Source of the DNA: Brevibacillus reuszeri
GTDB lineage: Bacteria; Bacillota; Bacilli; Brevibacillales; Brevibacillaceae
Assembly (NCBI RefSeq): GCF_001187725.1
Contig: NZ_LGIQ01000005.1
Coordinates: 929,350-993,349 of the forward strand
Reading direction: 5' to 3'
DNA: 64,000 nucleotides
Shown: positions 45,425 through 56,049 of the stretch, one piece after another
How positions within the stretch are numbered: the first letter of the stretch is position 1
Layout of the letters: each line of letters begins with the position of its first letter
Translations under genes and position numbers: made by a program
Notes under the pieces: model-generated
Seen by the model: the letters and a program-made list of their open reading frames with translations, nothing else
Database searches by the model: none
What the model was told of the DNA's origin: nothing

Positions 45425-46906
45425 GTGAGACAAATTGCAATTAGCGGAACGGGCGGACGGGTACGTGCTGCCTTACTGGAAAAAGGACGGCTGCGAGAAT
45501 GGCGAACAGAGCATGAAAGCTCGGAGGTTATGGCAGGCGAGATTTTTCTCGGGCGTGTGGCGGATGTCAAACCAGGCATTCAATCGGCCTTTGTCGATAT
45601 TGGAACGGATAAAAACGCGTATTTGTATGTGGATGACACCTTACCTAGAGATGGGGCAGGGGCGCAGACATCGAAGCAGGCGATTAACGAGCGGATTCAC
45701 GTAGGAGAAAAAATACTGGTGCAGGTCAGCAAGGAAGGCTCTGAACTAAAAGCACCAAAGCTCACCATGCGGATCAGCGTTCAGGGGCGATTTCTCGTCT
45801 TTTTACCCAAGGAAGAGGGAATATCCATATCCCGTAAAATCAGTGATCGGGAAAAGCGCCAGAATCTTGAGCAGACACTTGTGCCGCTGCTGGAAAAAGG
45901 CGAAGGCATTATCATTCGGACGGAGGCAGCTGAAGCCGATGCAAGACAGCTGATTGATGAGCTGGATTATTTGCGAGAAAGCTGGCAGGAGACACAACAG
46001 CAAGCGGCAGGAATGAAAGGTCCGGGACGTGTAAGTCGCACGGGGGCATGGCTTGAAAGCGTTTTGCGTGAATTTTTATCACGCGGAGTGGATGAAGTGA
46101 TTGTAGAGCATGCCGCGATCCATCAGCAAGTTAAAGCGTTTATGACCGTGTTTGCTTCCGATCGCTTGCAAGTCCTGCGCTGGTATCAGGGGAAACAGCC
46201 GATTTTTGAGCAGCTTGGCGTCGAAGCGGCTGTGGAACGCACCCTGCAAAGACAAGTATTCTTGAAAAGTGGTGGCCATCTGGTCATCGACAGGACGGAA
46301 GCCATGACGGTGATCGATGTAAATACAGGTTCGTTCACCGGGGGAGGCGGTCAGCAGCGTGAGCAGGCGGTCACGGCAACCAATCTGGAGGCTGCGGAGG
46401 AAATCGCGCACCAGCTGCGTCTTCGTGATATCGGTGGCATCATTCTCATCGACTTCATCGATATGAAAGAGCAGGCAAACAAGGAGAAGCTCTTGTCGGT
46501 TTTCAAGCGTGAGCTGACACGTGACGATGTCCCTACGACGGTGCTCGGGATGACGGCATTGGGGCTGGTGGAGATGACGCGCAAAAGGGTTCGGCCAAGT
46601 CTGTCAGAAAGAATGACGGAGCCATGTGTTGCCTGTGGTGGTCATGGGCGTGTATGGTCGACGGATGAGATTTACCATAGGCTACAAAATGAGATTGCTG
46701 CCTTGAAAAGCAGACAGGATGCTGAAGCAGTGCTGGTACAACTGCCGACTCGCCTGTATCACAGCCTCACCGAGCGCAAGGAGCATGAAGGCTGCGAGTG
46801 GATAGAGAGCGTATACAAGCTGCATGATCCATGGCTAAGGCCGGATGAATACCGGATTGTTTACGTTGGCAATGACACGGAAGCAAAGCGCTTGTACGAA
46901 AGATAG
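45425..46906 (+). CDS. rng: Ribonuclease G (Rne/Rng family)
   Basis: An endoribonuclease acting on rRNA precursors and mRNA 5' ends. 493 residues: S1-like domain (GEIFLGRVADVKPGIQSAFV), the catalytic DNase-I-like core with MTVIDVNTGSFTGGG and IILIDFIDM (metal aspartates), VEMTRKRVRPSL, and the zinc link CVACGGHGRVWS. GTG 45425 follows AGGGAG at 8 bases; an earlier GTG at 45416 overlaps that site. It is upstream of the rplU operon. Confidence 0.94.
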   Translation: MRQIAISGTGGRVRAALLEKGRLREWRTEHESSEVMAGEIFLGRVADVKPGIQSAFVDIGTDKNAYLYVDDTLPRDGAGAQTSKQAINERIHVGEKILVQVSKEGSELKAPKLTMRISVQGRFLVFLPKEEGISISRKISDREKRQNLEQTLVPLLEKGEGIIIRTEAAEADARQLIDELDYLRESWQETQQQAAGMKGPGRVSRTGAWLESVLREFLSRGVDEVIVEHAAIHQQVKAFMTVFASDRLQVLRWYQGKQPIFEQLGVEAAVERTLQRQVFLKSGGHLVIDRTEAMTVIDVNTGSFTGGGGQQREQAVTATNLEAAEEIAHQLRLRDIGGIILIDFIDMKEQANKEKLLSVFKRELTRDDVPTTVLGMTALGLVEMTRKRVRPSLSERMTEPCVACGGHGRVWSTDEIYHRLQNEIAALKSRQDAEAVLVQLPTRLYHSLTERKEHEGCEWIESVYKLHDPWLRPDEYRIVYVGNDTEAKRLYER

Positions 46907-46917
46907 AAGCAAATGTC

Positions 46918-46945
46918 TTGACTGGGCTATGACTGCTATGATAAT
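46918..46945 (+). promoter_or_regulatory. Candidate promoter for rplU-prp-rpmA
   Basis: TTGACT (46918-46923), 16-base spacer, GATAAT (46940-46945), about 115 bases before rplU. Confidence 0.55.
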
Positions 46946-46994
46946 CTAATGGTTGTCATGCAGCTATGCCTCGTGCATACTGTAACCGCACGAA

Positions 46995-47056
46995 TCAGGT
47001 CACAAGTCGTCATTTTTGGCGCACCTGTAGAGGCGAGTCTGAGTATAGGAGGTGCA
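46995..47056 (+). ncRNA. Ribosomal protein L21 leader
   Basis: The sequence TGGCGCACCTGTAGAGGCGA, continuing GTCTGAGTATAGGAGGTGC up to the rplU ribosome binding site, matches the conserved L21 leader of Firmicutes, an autogenous control element. GGCGCACCT and AGGAGGTGC can pair, which would hide the Shine-Dalgarno. Confidence 0.72.
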
Positions 47057-47060
47057 CACA

Positions 47061-47372
47061 GTGTACGCAATTATCGAAACCGGTGGAAAGCAATACAAAG
47101 TTGAAGAGGGAGCAGTTCTCTTCATCGAGAAATTGGCTGATGTTGAAGGTGAAGTAGTTACTTTTGACAAGGTTCTCCTCGTGAGCAAAGACGGTTCAGT
47201 TACAGCAGGTACTCCTACTGTAGCTGGTGCAACGGTAACTGGGAAAGTAGAAAAACACGGTAAGTCTGCAAAAATTATCGTGTACAAATACAAATCCAAG
47301 AAAAACTACCGTCGCAAGCAAGGTCACCGTCAACCATTCACTAAAGTTGTGATCGAAAAGATCAACGCTTAA
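47061..47372 (+). CDS. rplU: 50S ribosomal protein L21
   Basis: 103 residues, starting [16 protein letters not shown] and ending with the conserved [17 protein letters not shown] region that contacts 23S rRNA. GTG 47061 is preferred over the in-frame GTG at 47052, because L21 proteins begin [11 protein letters not shown] and AGGAGG is seven bases upstream. The operon order rplU-prp-rpmA is universal in Firmicutes. Confidence 0.98.
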   Translation: MYAIIETGGKQYKVEEGAVLFIEKLADVEGEVVTFDKVLLVSKDGSVTAGTPTVAGATVTGKVEKHGKSAKIIVYKYKSKKNYRRKQGHRQPFTKVVIEKINA

Positions 47373-47385
47373 TTGGTGACTTGTT

Positions 47386-47736
47386 ATGATTGAAGTGATC
47401 GTGAACCGTGCATCGCACGGGATCCATGAAATTAGTATTTCCGGACATGCCAATGCGGGTGCCTATGGAGCGGACATCGTTTGTTCTGCTGTATCGGGCA
47501 TCAGCTTTGGTGTATTAAACGCCATTCATCCTTTGACAGGAATCACTCCTGATGTCTCTGTCGCACAAGAAGGCGGTGGGTTCTTGAAATGGACGCTCTC
47601 CTCCTCGGAGGATGAGGCCATACTAGAGAAGCAGCAGCTTTTGGCAGAGGGCATGATTATTGCTCTGTTGTCAGTGGAGGCGCAGTACGGAAAATACGTA
47701 AAAGTGCAAGATGATAAATGGCAAGGAGGTGTCTGA
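47386..47736 (+). CDS. prp: Ribosomal-processing cysteine protease Prp
   Basis: 116 residues (YsxB). It removes the N-terminal extension of L27 before ribosome assembly. The catalytic dyad is His21 in SISGHANAG and Cys33 in [11 protein letters not shown]. It lies between rplU and rpmA, and its substrate is encoded by the next gene, whose product carries the matching cleavage motif. Confidence 0.96.
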   Translation: MIEVIVNRASHGIHEISISGHANAGAYGADIVCSAVSGISFGVLNAIHPLTGITPDVSVAQEGGGFLKWTLSSSEDEAILEKQQLLAEGMIIALLSVEAQYGKYVKVQDDKWQGGV

Positions 47737-47737
47737 T

Positions 47738-48037
47738 ATGAATATGCTGTTTAATTTGGACCTTCAGTTTTTCGCTTCGAAAAAAGGGGTAGGTTCCACA
47801 AAGAACGGTCGCGACTCCATTTCCAAACGTCTGGGTGTGAAGCGTGGTGATGGACAATTCGTTACTGCTGGTAACATCCTCGTTCGCCAACGCGGAACGA
47901 AGATTTATCCAGGAACTAACGTGATGAAAGGCGGAGACGACACTCTGTTTGCAACTGCAGATGGCGTTGTTCGTTTCAAACGTCTGGGCCGTGATCGCAA
48001 GCAAGTTGTGATCGAGCCAGTTGCTTCCGAAGCATAA
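47738..48037 (+). CDS. rpmA: 50S ribosomal protein L27 with Prp-cleaved extension
   Basis: 99 residues. The N-terminus [20 protein letters not shown] contains the Prp motif; cleavage after FFA exposes the SKKG terminus near the peptidyl-transferase centre. The body has [22 protein letters not shown] (in two parts) and [19 protein letters not shown] 47738 follows AAGGAGG; an ATG two codons later (47744) is possible. Confidence 0.98.
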   Translation: MNMLFNLDLQFFASKKGVGSTKNGRDSISKRLGVKRGDGQFVTAGNILVRQRGTKIYPGTNVMKGGDDTLFATADGVVRFKRLGRDRKQVVIEPVASEA

Positions 48038-48048
48038 TATCTGGAAAG

Positions 48049-48083
48049 AAAAAACCCAGCTACTTAGCTGGGTTTTCTTTTTG
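48049..48083 (+). terminator. Terminator after rpmA
   Basis: AAAACCCAGCTA pairs with TAGCTGGGTTTT across a short loop, followed by CTTTTT. Confidence 0.92.
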
Positions 48084-48144
48084 CCCGCTTTTTTTTGTGA
48101 TACAATAGGTAGGAAAGAAATTCTTATCGACTTGGGTGAATGAG

Positions 48145-48726
48145 ATGGGGTACGAGCGGAGACTGTTTACACAGCAGACCGACCAGCTGCTGGATGTTTT
48201 GAACAGGCAGCGGCATGACTGGTTGAACCACGTTCAGGTTCTGCTCGGCTATTTGCATTTGAACCGTACTGAACAGGGAGAGGCGCATTTGAAGCGAATC
48301 GCGCAGATGGCTATGCAGGAGTCCATGGTGGCTCGTCTGAATAGCTCCCTTTTGTCCGTCTTCTTCTTGACATTTAATGCGCTGAACAAGGACATGCTTT
48401 TGGAAGTAGACGTGTGCAATCATGTGGATCTCACGCGAATAGCTTTGGACGAAAAGCATTTGTTTCAGTTGGTGTCAGAGATATTATGCACAGCGAACGA
48501 TCACGTAGACCAAAGCGGGTACGAGCCTGCGAACATGCAAGTAACTCTATCTACTGGCGAGAGTGGCGTTCATTTTCGTTTTGACCTGGCCGGAGGACTT
48601 TGTGCATCCGGATTGGAAGAATTGGAAAAACTGATACGTAAAAGCGAACAGAGTACGGTGGAGGTCACCGAGTGGATACATACGGAAAAAGAATGGGTCC
48701 TGGATTTGGTGGTTCCATTCGCGTAA
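48145..48726 (+). CDS. spo0B: Sporulation initiation phosphotransferase Spo0B
   Basis: Relays phosphate from Spo0F to Spo0A. 193 residues: an N-terminal helical hairpin with the phospho-accepting His24 in NRQRHDWLNHVQVLLGYLHL, and a degenerate HATPase-like C-terminal domain lacking the ATP-binding boxes. Weak overall conservation is normal; position between rpmA and obgE is diagnostic. ATG 48145 follows GGGTGA; a GTG at 48136 is an alternative. Confidence 0.88.
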   Translation: MGYERRLFTQQTDQLLDVLNRQRHDWLNHVQVLLGYLHLNRTEQGEAHLKRIAQMAMQESMVARLNSSLLSVFFLTFNALNKDMLLEVDVCNHVDLTRIALDEKHLFQLVSEILCTANDHVDQSGYEPANMQVTLSTGESGVHFRFDLAGGLCASGLEELEKLIRKSEQSTVEVTEWIHTEKEWVLDLVVPFA

Positions 48727-50021
<1,295 letters not shown>

Positions 50022-50022
<1 letters not shown>

Positions 50023-50699
50023 TGACAAAGACAATGATTGATATCCCATCCCTCACCCCATTTATGGCGGATAAACGGCTCCAACGAGGTGCTGTTTTGC
50101 AGATGATGATCTCTAAACAGGTAAAAACCCCGATTCAAGTAATGATCGAGCATGTAAAAAGTGGCTATCTTGTGGTTTCGCATGAGATGAAGCCAGACGC
50201 GATACCGGATTTGCTCGGATCAACAGTACGTGTTCGATGGGAAACGGATGCGGCTGTCAATACCATTGATTTGGAAGTAGTTTCGGAACAGACCGTATGG
50301 CCAATCAGGCTCCTCGCCATGATCCCGATCAGTGTCGGTGTAGAAATAGCGCTCAAGGGCAAGCTGGATGTGCTTCCGCCTGACAGCGTCATCTCTGTTC
50401 CCTATAAAGTGATGGGAGCAAGACCGATCGAGGAAAAAGGACAAGCCCTCCTCCTTAAATTTTCTCCTACGCGTCTTGTGCTCGCGACGGATGGCTATGT
50501 ATCAAAAGGGGAATTTCTCCACTTGTCATTCACGGTTCCTTCCTCCAACCAGGAGATTGTCGGCATGGCAAAAGTGGTAGAAAAGAATTTCCAGGATACA
50601 CAGACAGTCATTGAACTAATTTTCACAGATATTAATGAAAAGCATCATCAAATCATCAAAGATTACTATAAAAAGCTCGTTACTGCCGCTTCTTCCTAA
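50022..50699 (+). CDS. PilZ-like protein coupled to obgE
   Basis: 225 residues in two parts: an N-terminal beta-rich region resembling the YcgR/PilZN domain, and a C-terminal PilZ-like domain (SPTRLVLATDGYVSKGEF, FTVPSSNQEIVGMAKVVE, then IELIFTDINEKHHQIIKDYY). The RxxxR c-di-GMP motif is not evident, so nucleotide binding is doubtful. The start overlaps the obgE stop (TGATG); GTG 50019 or ATG 50034 are alternatives. A terminator follows at once. Role unknown. Confidence 0.6.
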
Positions 50700-50714
50700 T
50701 GAAGCGGTTTTTTT
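50686..50714 (+). terminator. Terminator after the PilZ-like gene
   Basis: CCGCTTC (50686-50692) pairs with GAAGCGG (50701-50707), enclosing the stop codon, followed by seven T. Confidence 0.88.
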
Positions 50715-50814
50715 CCTTTGCTGTTCCTTGAAATAAGGTATATAGTAGAGTACATAGAGTTCTAAATCGAGCCTGTTCAACAACAGATTTGAATTTTCGT
50801 TTTCCTGTATTTGT

Positions 50815-50832
50815 TTGTGAAATCATGCACTA
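50815..50832 (+). promoter_or_regulatory. Rex-like site 1 upstream of the DUF1641-ndh operon
   Basis: TTGTGAAATCATGCACTA keeps the left half of the Rex consensus TTGTGAAnnnnTTCACAA and has two mismatches in the right half. Confidence 0.45.
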
Positions 50833-50864
50833 CTTGATTATTTCGTTAACATGCATACTTCACT

Positions 50865-50882
50865 TTGTGAAAAATATAACAA
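50865..50882 (+). promoter_or_regulatory. Rex-like site 2 upstream of the DUF1641-ndh operon
   Basis: TTGTGAAAAATATAACAA fits the Rex pattern with one mismatch in the outer right arm. The B. subtilis yjlC-ndh operon, of identical gene content, is a known Rex target. Confidence 0.6.
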
Positions 50883-50975
50883 ACAAGCTAAGCTGGGAGA
50901 ATGGCGGCCTTACTCGTATGAACAGGCATCGAGAATAAGAGGCCTCTATTTCAAAGCAAAGGAGGACGTTTTCCT

Positions 50976-51425
50976 ATGTCTCAAACAACTACGCAACAAG
51001 CTGCTGCTGAAGTAGCAAGCACAGCTACACTGGCACCTGAGCAACAATTGGATGTGCTCGATCAGTTGATGAAACCGGAAATCCAAGAGTCATTAACCGT
51101 ATTGGTGGCAAACCTGCCGAAACTGGCTGAAATGACAACAATCCTGACCAAAACGTATGATTTGGTGCAAACAGTAGCAACAGACAAAGTGTTGATCGAC
51201 GATCTCAAAGGCGGTATGGAAGAGTTCGTGAAACCGATTTCCGACAAAGCAAAGGGCATTGCGCAAGCCGCTATCGAGGCGAACGATCGTGCGCATGTGG
51301 AAGCATCCACAGTTGGCTTGTTTGGTATGCTCAAAATGCTGAAAGATCCGCAAGTACAAAAAACATTGCGTTTTGCTCAAGCATTCCTGGAAGTTCTGGC
51401 TGAACGTCAACAAGAAAAGCGCTAA
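50976..51425 (+). CDS. DUF1641 protein (YjlC-like)
   Basis: 149 residues, mostly helical and soluble: LDVLDQLMKPEIQESLTVLV, the conserved TVGLFGMLKMLKDPQVQKTL, and a charged end. DUF1641 proteins are encoded next to type II NADH dehydrogenases or formate dehydrogenases; in B. subtilis yjlC is co-transcribed with ndh under Rex control. The biochemical role is unknown. AAAGGAGG precedes the ATG, and ndh follows after 38 bases. Confidence 0.85.
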   Translation: MSQTTTQQAAAEVASTATLAPEQQLDVLDQLMKPEIQESLTVLVANLPKLAEMTTILTKTYDLVQTVATDKVLIDDLKGGMEEFVKPISDKAKGIAQAAIEANDRAHVEASTVGLFGMLKMLKDPQVQKTLRFAQAFLEVLAERQQEKR

Positions 51426-51463
51426 ATCAATTACGATTGAAAGACAAGGACGGAGGATTGGGC

Positions 51464-52642
51464 ATGGCGAAGCATATTCTGATTCTAGGCGGCGGTTATG
51501 GCGGATTGCTCTCCGCATTGACTGCACGCAAATACATGACAGCTGAAGAAGCATCCATCACAGTAGTAAACCGTTTTCCTTCTCACCAAATCATCACGGA
51601 GCTGCACCGTTTGGCAGTAGGAAACCTGTCCGAGCAAAACGTAGCACTGCCTTTGGACAGATTGCTGCGTGGCAAAGATATCGACCTCGTGGTTGATAGC
51701 GTAGAAAAAATCGGACTGGATTCCCAGCGTGTTACACTGGCTAGCGGCGAGTCCATCAAGTACGATGCACTGGTTATCGCTTTGGGTAGCGAAACGGCAT
51801 TCTTTGGAATCCCTGGACTGCAGGAATACAGCTTCACGCTGAAATCTGTAGAAGAAGCAAACAAGCTGCGTGCTCACCTCGAAGAGCGCGTTATCGAATA
51901 CGGAAAAAGCAAAAACAAAGCAGACGCAACGTTCGTGGTTGGCGGCGGCGGTTTGACAGGTATCGAGCTTGTTGGTGAATTTGCTGACATGCTGCCAGGA
52001 CTGTGCCACAAGCATGGCGTAGATTTTGCAGACGTTTCCATCTATTGCGTAGAAGCAGGTCCATCCATCCTGGCAGGCTTTGCTCCTGAGCTGGTTGAGC
52101 GTGCAAAAACGAGCTTGGAAAAACGCGGTGTGCAGTTCCTGACAGGTGTACCAGTAACCGAAATGAAAGAAACAACTGTATGCCTGAAAGACGGTGGCAC
52201 CATCGAAACCAAAACAATGGTTTGGACAGGTGGCGTTCAAGGAAATCATGTAGTAGCTGAGTCCGGTATTGAAGTAAACCGTGGTCGTGCTACTGTAACT
52301 GAATTCATGCAATCCACTTCCCACCCTGATGTATTCCTGGCTGGTGACAGTGCAGTAGTTATGGGTCCAGAAGGGCGTCCATTCCCACCAACTGCTCAAT
52401 TGGCTTGGCAAATGGGTGAATTGGTTGGCTACAACCTCTTCGCTCACTTCAAAGGTACAAAAATGAACAGCTTCACGCCAGTATTCTCTGGTACTTTGGG
52501 TAGCCTGGGTCGCAAAGATGCAATCGGAACAATCGGTGCTAGCCAAATCAAGCTGAAAGGTTTGCCAGCGACCTTGATGAAAGAAGCAAGTAATGTTCGT
52601 TACCTGGCTCACATCAACGGTTTGTCTTCTTTGGCATACTAA
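51464..52642 (+). CDS. ndh: Type II NADH dehydrogenase (NDH-2)
   Basis: A single-subunit FAD enzyme passing electrons from NADH to menaquinone without proton pumping. 392 residues with two dinucleotide folds: HILILGGGYGGLLSALTA for FAD and FVVGGGGLTGIELVGEFAD for NADH, plus VFLAGDSAVV. The C-terminus is short with a hydrophobic patch for membrane association. ATG 51464 follows GGAGG. The Rex-like sites upstream suggest induction when NADH is high. Confidence 0.93.
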   Translation: MAKHILILGGGYGGLLSALTARKYMTAEEASITVVNRFPSHQIITELHRLAVGNLSEQNVALPLDRLLRGKDIDLVVDSVEKIGLDSQRVTLASGESIKYDALVIALGSETAFFGIPGLQEYSFTLKSVEEANKLRAHLEERVIEYGKSKNKADATFVVGGGGLTGIELVGEFADMLPGLCHKHGVDFADVSIYCVEAGPSILAGFAPELVERAKTSLEKRGVQFLTGVPVTEMKETTVCLKDGGTIETKTMVWTGGVQGNHVVAESGIEVNRGRATVTEFMQSTSHPDVFLAGDSAVVMGPEGRPFPPTAQLAWQMGELVGYNLFAHFKGTKMNSFTPVFSGTLGSLGRKDAIGTIGASQIKLKGLPATLMKEASNVRYLAHINGLSSLAY

Positions 52643-52662
52643 TCCAAATCCATACCCACATG

Positions 52663-52695
52663 AAAACCCGGGGCGTTATGCTCCCGGGTTTTTTG
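52663..52695 (+). terminator. Terminator after ndh
   Basis: AAAACCCGGG (52663-52672) pairs perfectly with CCCGGGTTTT (52683-52692), then TT. It may also act on the minus strand for the small ORF at 52770. Confidence 0.92.
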
Positions 52696-52769
52696 CTGTG
52701 AAAAATGTCTCGATGTGACCGCTTGCGGTCAAACAAAGCAGTCATGATCGTTTTGTATTGTCCTGATGC

Positions 52770-52928
52770 CTACCCGTTCCCGCTAGGATCTTCGATGATG
52801 TTCGGGGATTGGGCCATTTTTTTGCCCTTTGTGTTGTCGCCAAATTGCTCGAGACTGCTCGGCTTTCCAGCTGGATGGTTGTTGCGACGCTCTGATTTAT
52901 CTGACTTTCCACGCCCTGCCATATCCAT
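52770..52928 (-). CDS. Small hydrophilic protein of unknown function
   Basis: 52 residues, starting MDMAGRGKSDKSERRNNHPA and ending IIEDPSGNG: basic, rich in Lys, Asn, Gly and Ser, no hydrophobic segment. The minus-strand start at 52928 has GAGGAGGTGAC immediately upstream, one of the best ribosome binding sites in the window. A hairpin (TGACCGC/GCGGTCA, 52715-52731) lies downstream. Composition and size recall minor acid-soluble spore proteins, but no family match is claimed. Confidence 0.6.
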   Translation of the reverse strand: MDMAGRGKSDKSERRNNHPAGKPSSLEQFGDNTKGKKMAQSPNIIEDPSGNG

Positions 52929-53036
52929 GTCACCTCCTCATGCCAACGGTCATCTCTAGTCTGTACGAAGGCTAGCCTCATCATGTAAGCCCAGGTAAAC
53001 CGAATATAATTCCACGAAAAAAATTAGCTGCAAGGA

Positions 53037-53066
53037 TTGTCAGAGGAGGGGGGAATCCGTTATAAT
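53037..53066 (+). promoter_or_regulatory. SigA promoter for pheB
   Basis: TTGTCA (53037-53042), 18-base spacer, TATAAT (53061-53066), 46 bases before the start codon. Confidence 0.7.
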
Positions 53067-53111
53067 GTCCTCTATGAAGAAACAACTGTTTTTCTCAGGA
53101 GGACATTACAG

Positions 53112-53555
53112 GTGAAACGGGAAGAAAAATTTTACTTGATTCGAGCCGACATCCTGCCTGAATCGATTGCGAAGACGATTGAAGCGAAAAAAATGCTGGA
53201 ATCGGGTGAAGTGGATACCGTCAATGAGGCTGTTGATCGTGTAGGGTTGAGCCGGAGTGCTTTTTACAAGTATAAGGACGGGATTTACCCTTTTAACGCG
53301 ATGATGAGTGAAAAAATCATGACGATCACTTTTTTATTGGAGCATACATCCGGTTATCTGTCGAAGGTATTGACCTTTGTAGCAGATCAAGGCGGCAACG
53401 TACTTACCATTAACCAGACGATTCCGCTGCAGGGGATTGCGACGATTTCCATGTCTGTTGATATGGCCTATATGCGCGTATCCAGCACGGAATTTTTGGA
53501 AAACCTGCAACAAATTCCCGGCGTCCGTAAAGCGATGATCGTCGGCAGAGGGTAA
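53112..53555 (+). CDS. pheB: ACT-domain protein PheB (UPF0735)
   Basis: 147 residues: an N-terminal helical segment with VNEAVDRVGLSRSAFYKYKDGIYPF (in two parts), which resembles a helix-turn-helix, and a C-terminal ACT domain (ITFLLEHTSGYLSKVLTFVA). In B. subtilis it lies between obg and pheA; a role as regulator of aromatic or threonine-family synthesis is presumed, not shown. GTG 53112 follows AGGAGG. Confidence 0.88.
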   Translation: MKREEKFYLIRADILPESIAKTIEAKKMLESGEVDTVNEAVDRVGLSRSAFYKYKDGIYPFNAMMSEKIMTITFLLEHTSGYLSKVLTFVADQGGNVLTINQTIPLQGIATISMSVDMAYMRVSSTEFLENLQQIPGVRKAMIVGRG

Positions 53556-53662
53556 GAAAACCTATTGAGGCTTGATTTAGAAGACCGACCGCGTTAAGGC
53601 GGAATAAGCGCTTGCGGTTAAAAATTCTTTTACGTAAAGAGAAGGGTAGGAGAAGAGAGACG

Positions 53663-54964
53663 ATGGAGAAGCAAAACATTAAATTAGGCTTACTGGGATT
53701 TGGAACTGTAGGTACAGGGGTTGTGCGCATCATTTCCGCACATCAGGAGGATTTGCAAAAGCAGACCGGACTTGGCATTGAAATTACGAAGATTCTGGTG
53801 CAAAATGCGGAAAAATCCCGCCATATCTCGTCGGTGGACAGCTTAGTGACAACCGATGCGAATGAGATTCTACAAGACCCGGAAATCGAAGTCATCGTTG
53901 AAGTCATCGGCGGTATTCATCCAGCCAAGGAGTACATCCTCGAAGCATTGGAGCGTGGCAAGCACGTTGTCACTGCAAATAAAGACTTGATGGCTCTGCA
54001 TGGTGCCGAAATTTTGAACAAGGCGCAAGAAAAAGGCTGTGACGTCTTCTATGAAGCCAGCGTAGCGGGAGGTATTCCGATTCTTCGTGCGTTGGTCGAA
54101 GGTTTTTCGTCTGATCGCATTACGAAGATGATGGGAATCGTAAACGGAACAACAAACTACATTTTGACCAAAATGAGTCAGGAAGGCGCAGAGTACGCAG
54201 ATGTATTAAAAGAAGCGCAAGCGCTAGGATATGCAGAAGCGAATCCGACCTCCGATGTAGAAGGCTTTGACGCAGCTCGCAAAATGGCCATTCTGGCAAC
54301 CCTGGGCTTCCGTGTCCCAATGAAGCTGGAAGACGTAGACGTAAAAGGAATCAGCGAGGTAAGCAAGGAAGACATCGCGTATGGCAAGCAATTGGGCTAT
54401 GAAGTAAAGCTGCTTGGACTTGCGCGTCGTGATGAAGAAGCCATTGAAGTGAGTGTACAGCCTACACTCGTTCCGAAATCGCATCCGCTCGCTTCTGTAA
54501 ATGGTGTGTTCAACGCCGTATATGTACATGGGGAAGCGGTAGGCGAAACGATGTTCTACGGTCCAGGGGCAGGTGAGCTGCCTACAGCGACAGCCGTCGT
54601 CTCTGACCTGGTTACGGTTGTGAAAAACAGAAAGCTCGGCGTAAATGGTCGCGGCATGGTTGCACCATATAAAGAGAAAGTCCTCAAAGACAACAGTCAA
54701 AAATTATCCAAATATTTCCTTCGTATCGTCGTTGCAGACAAACGCGGCGTGCTTGCACAAATTACACAGCTTTTGGCTGATAAGAACATTTCGCTGGAGC
54801 AGGTCATTCAGCAGCCGTACAACAACGAGGGCGAAGCTGAGATCATCATGGTCACACACATATCCTCCAAGAGCGATATGGACAGCGTGTTGGTATTCAT
54901 GGAACAAATGGATATCGTTTCAAAAGTAAAAAGCTGCTATCGTGTGGAAGGTGGAGACAAATAA
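53663..54964 (+). CDS. hom: Homoserine dehydrogenase
   Basis: Reduces aspartate semialdehyde to homoserine for threonine and methionine. 433 residues: [15 protein letters not shown] for [62 protein letters not shown] (in two parts) and a C-terminal ACT domain likely to sense threonine. ATG 53663 follows TAGGAGA; the frame extends upstream to an ATG at 53612 within a hairpin-rich leader (ACCGC/GCGGT, 53592-53620) that could be regulatory. First of hom-thrC-thrB-pheA. Confidence 0.96.
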   Translation: MEKQNIKLGLLGFGTVGTGVVRIISAHQEDLQKQTGLGIEITKILVQNAEKSRHISSVDSLVTTDANEILQDPEIEVIVEVIGGIHPAKEYILEALERGKHVVTANKDLMALHGAEILNKAQEKGCDVFYEASVAGGIPILRALVEGFSSDRITKMMGIVNGTTNYILTKMSQEGAEYADVLKEAQALGYAEANPTSDVEGFDAARKMAILATLGFRVPMKLEDVDVKGISEVSKEDIAYGKQLGYEVKLLGLARRDEEAIEVSVQPTLVPKSHPLASVNGVFNAVYVHGEAVGETMFYGPGAGELPTATAVVSDLVTVVKNRKLGVNGRGMVAPYKEKVLKDNSQKLSKYFLRIVVADKRGVLAQITQLLADKNISLEQVIQQPYNNEGEAEIIMVTHISSKSDMDSVLVFMEQMDIVSKVKSCYRVEGGDK

Positions 54965-56049
54965 TGAGTTCAGATCTTCGTAGTTCAGGCATTATCGCGC
55001 GTTACCGGGAGTTTCTTCCGGTCACAGACAAAACTCCACTCGTTAGCCTACATGAAGGAAGCACACCACTGATCCATGCGCCGAATCTTTCCAAGCAGCT
55101 AGGTGTTGAGCTGTATGTCAAATACGAAGGATTGAATCCGACTGGCTCGTTTAAAGACCGCGGCATGGTCATGGCTGTTGCCAAGGCTGTAGAAGAAGGC
55201 AGCACAACGATCATGTGCGCTTCTACAGGCAATACGTCAGCTGCTGCGGCTGCCTATGCCGCTCGTTGTGGACTGCGTTGCATCGTTTTGATTCCAAGCG
55301 GGAACATCGCCTTGGGCAAGCTGGCACAAGCAATCGCCTACGGAGCAGAAGTGATCGCGATTGACGGCAATTTTGACGAAGCACTCAACATCGTTCGGGA
55401 AATCACGGCAAAAGAACCGATTACACTCGTTAACTCTGTAAATCCGTATCGGATTGAAGGTCAAAAGACAGGGGCGTTCGAAGTGTGCGACGTGCTCACA
55501 GACGCACCAGATATTTTAGCAATTCCAGTGGGTAATGCAGGCAATATTACAGCGTACTGGAAGGGCTTCAAGGAGTACAAGGCTGCTGGCAAATCAAGCA
55601 AGCTGCCGAAGATGTACGGCTTCCAGGCTGCAGGGGCTGCGCCACTCGTACTGGGTAAGACAGTGGAAAATCCTGAGACCATCGCTACAGCGATCCGAAT
55701 CGGGAATCCAGCCAGTAAAGCAGGAGCACTTGGGGCCATCAGTGAATCCAACGGCCTTGTAGATAGCGTGACTGATGGGGAAATTTTGCAGGCGTATCAA
55801 CTGCTGGCAAAGAGCGAAGGTGTTTTCTGCGAGCCGGCTTCGGCTGCGTCCTTGGCGGGAATCATTAAGCTCCATCAGGCTGGTCAGCTTCAGCAGGGTG
55901 TGAAAGTGGCTTGCGTTTTGACGGGAAATGGCTTGAAAGACCCGAATATTGCCTTGAAGCTCGTTGGGGAAGAGCCACGTTCCGTTCCAGCAACACATGA
56001 GGCGGTCATGGATCTCGTTCGCCAAAAAGAAAGAGAAGTAACGTCATGA
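54964..56049 (+). CDS. thrC: Threonine synthase
   Basis: A PLP enzyme that converts O-phosphohomoserine to threonine. 361 residues of the short, class-II-fold type: [17 protein letters not shown] with Schiff-base Lys64, [20 protein letters not shown], and the phosphate-binding [15 protein letters not shown]. Starts at the hom stop (overlap of one base) and overlaps thrB by four bases. Confidence 0.97.
   Translation: MSSDLRSSGIIARYREFLPVTDKTPLVSLHEGSTPLIHAPNLSKQLGVELYVKYEGLNPTGSFKDRGMVMAVAKAVEEGSTTIMCASTGNTSAAAAAYAARCGLRCIVLIPSGNIALGKLAQAIAYGAEVIAIDGNFDEALNIVREITAKEPITLVNSVNPYRIEGQKTGAFEVCDVLTDAPDILAIPVGNAGNITAYWKGFKEYKAAGKSSKLPKMYGFQAAGAAPLVLGKTVENPETIATAIRIGNPASKAGALGAISESNGLVDSVTDGEILQAYQLLAKSEGVFCEPASAASLAGIIKLHQAGQLQQGVKVACVLTGNGLKDPNIALKLVGEEPRSVPATHEAVMDLVRQKEREVTS

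Noticed and set aside
51485..52612. 375-codon minus-strand open frame opposite ndh
   Set aside because: Antisense shadow of an unambiguous NDH-2 gene; no start signal and no recognisable domain.
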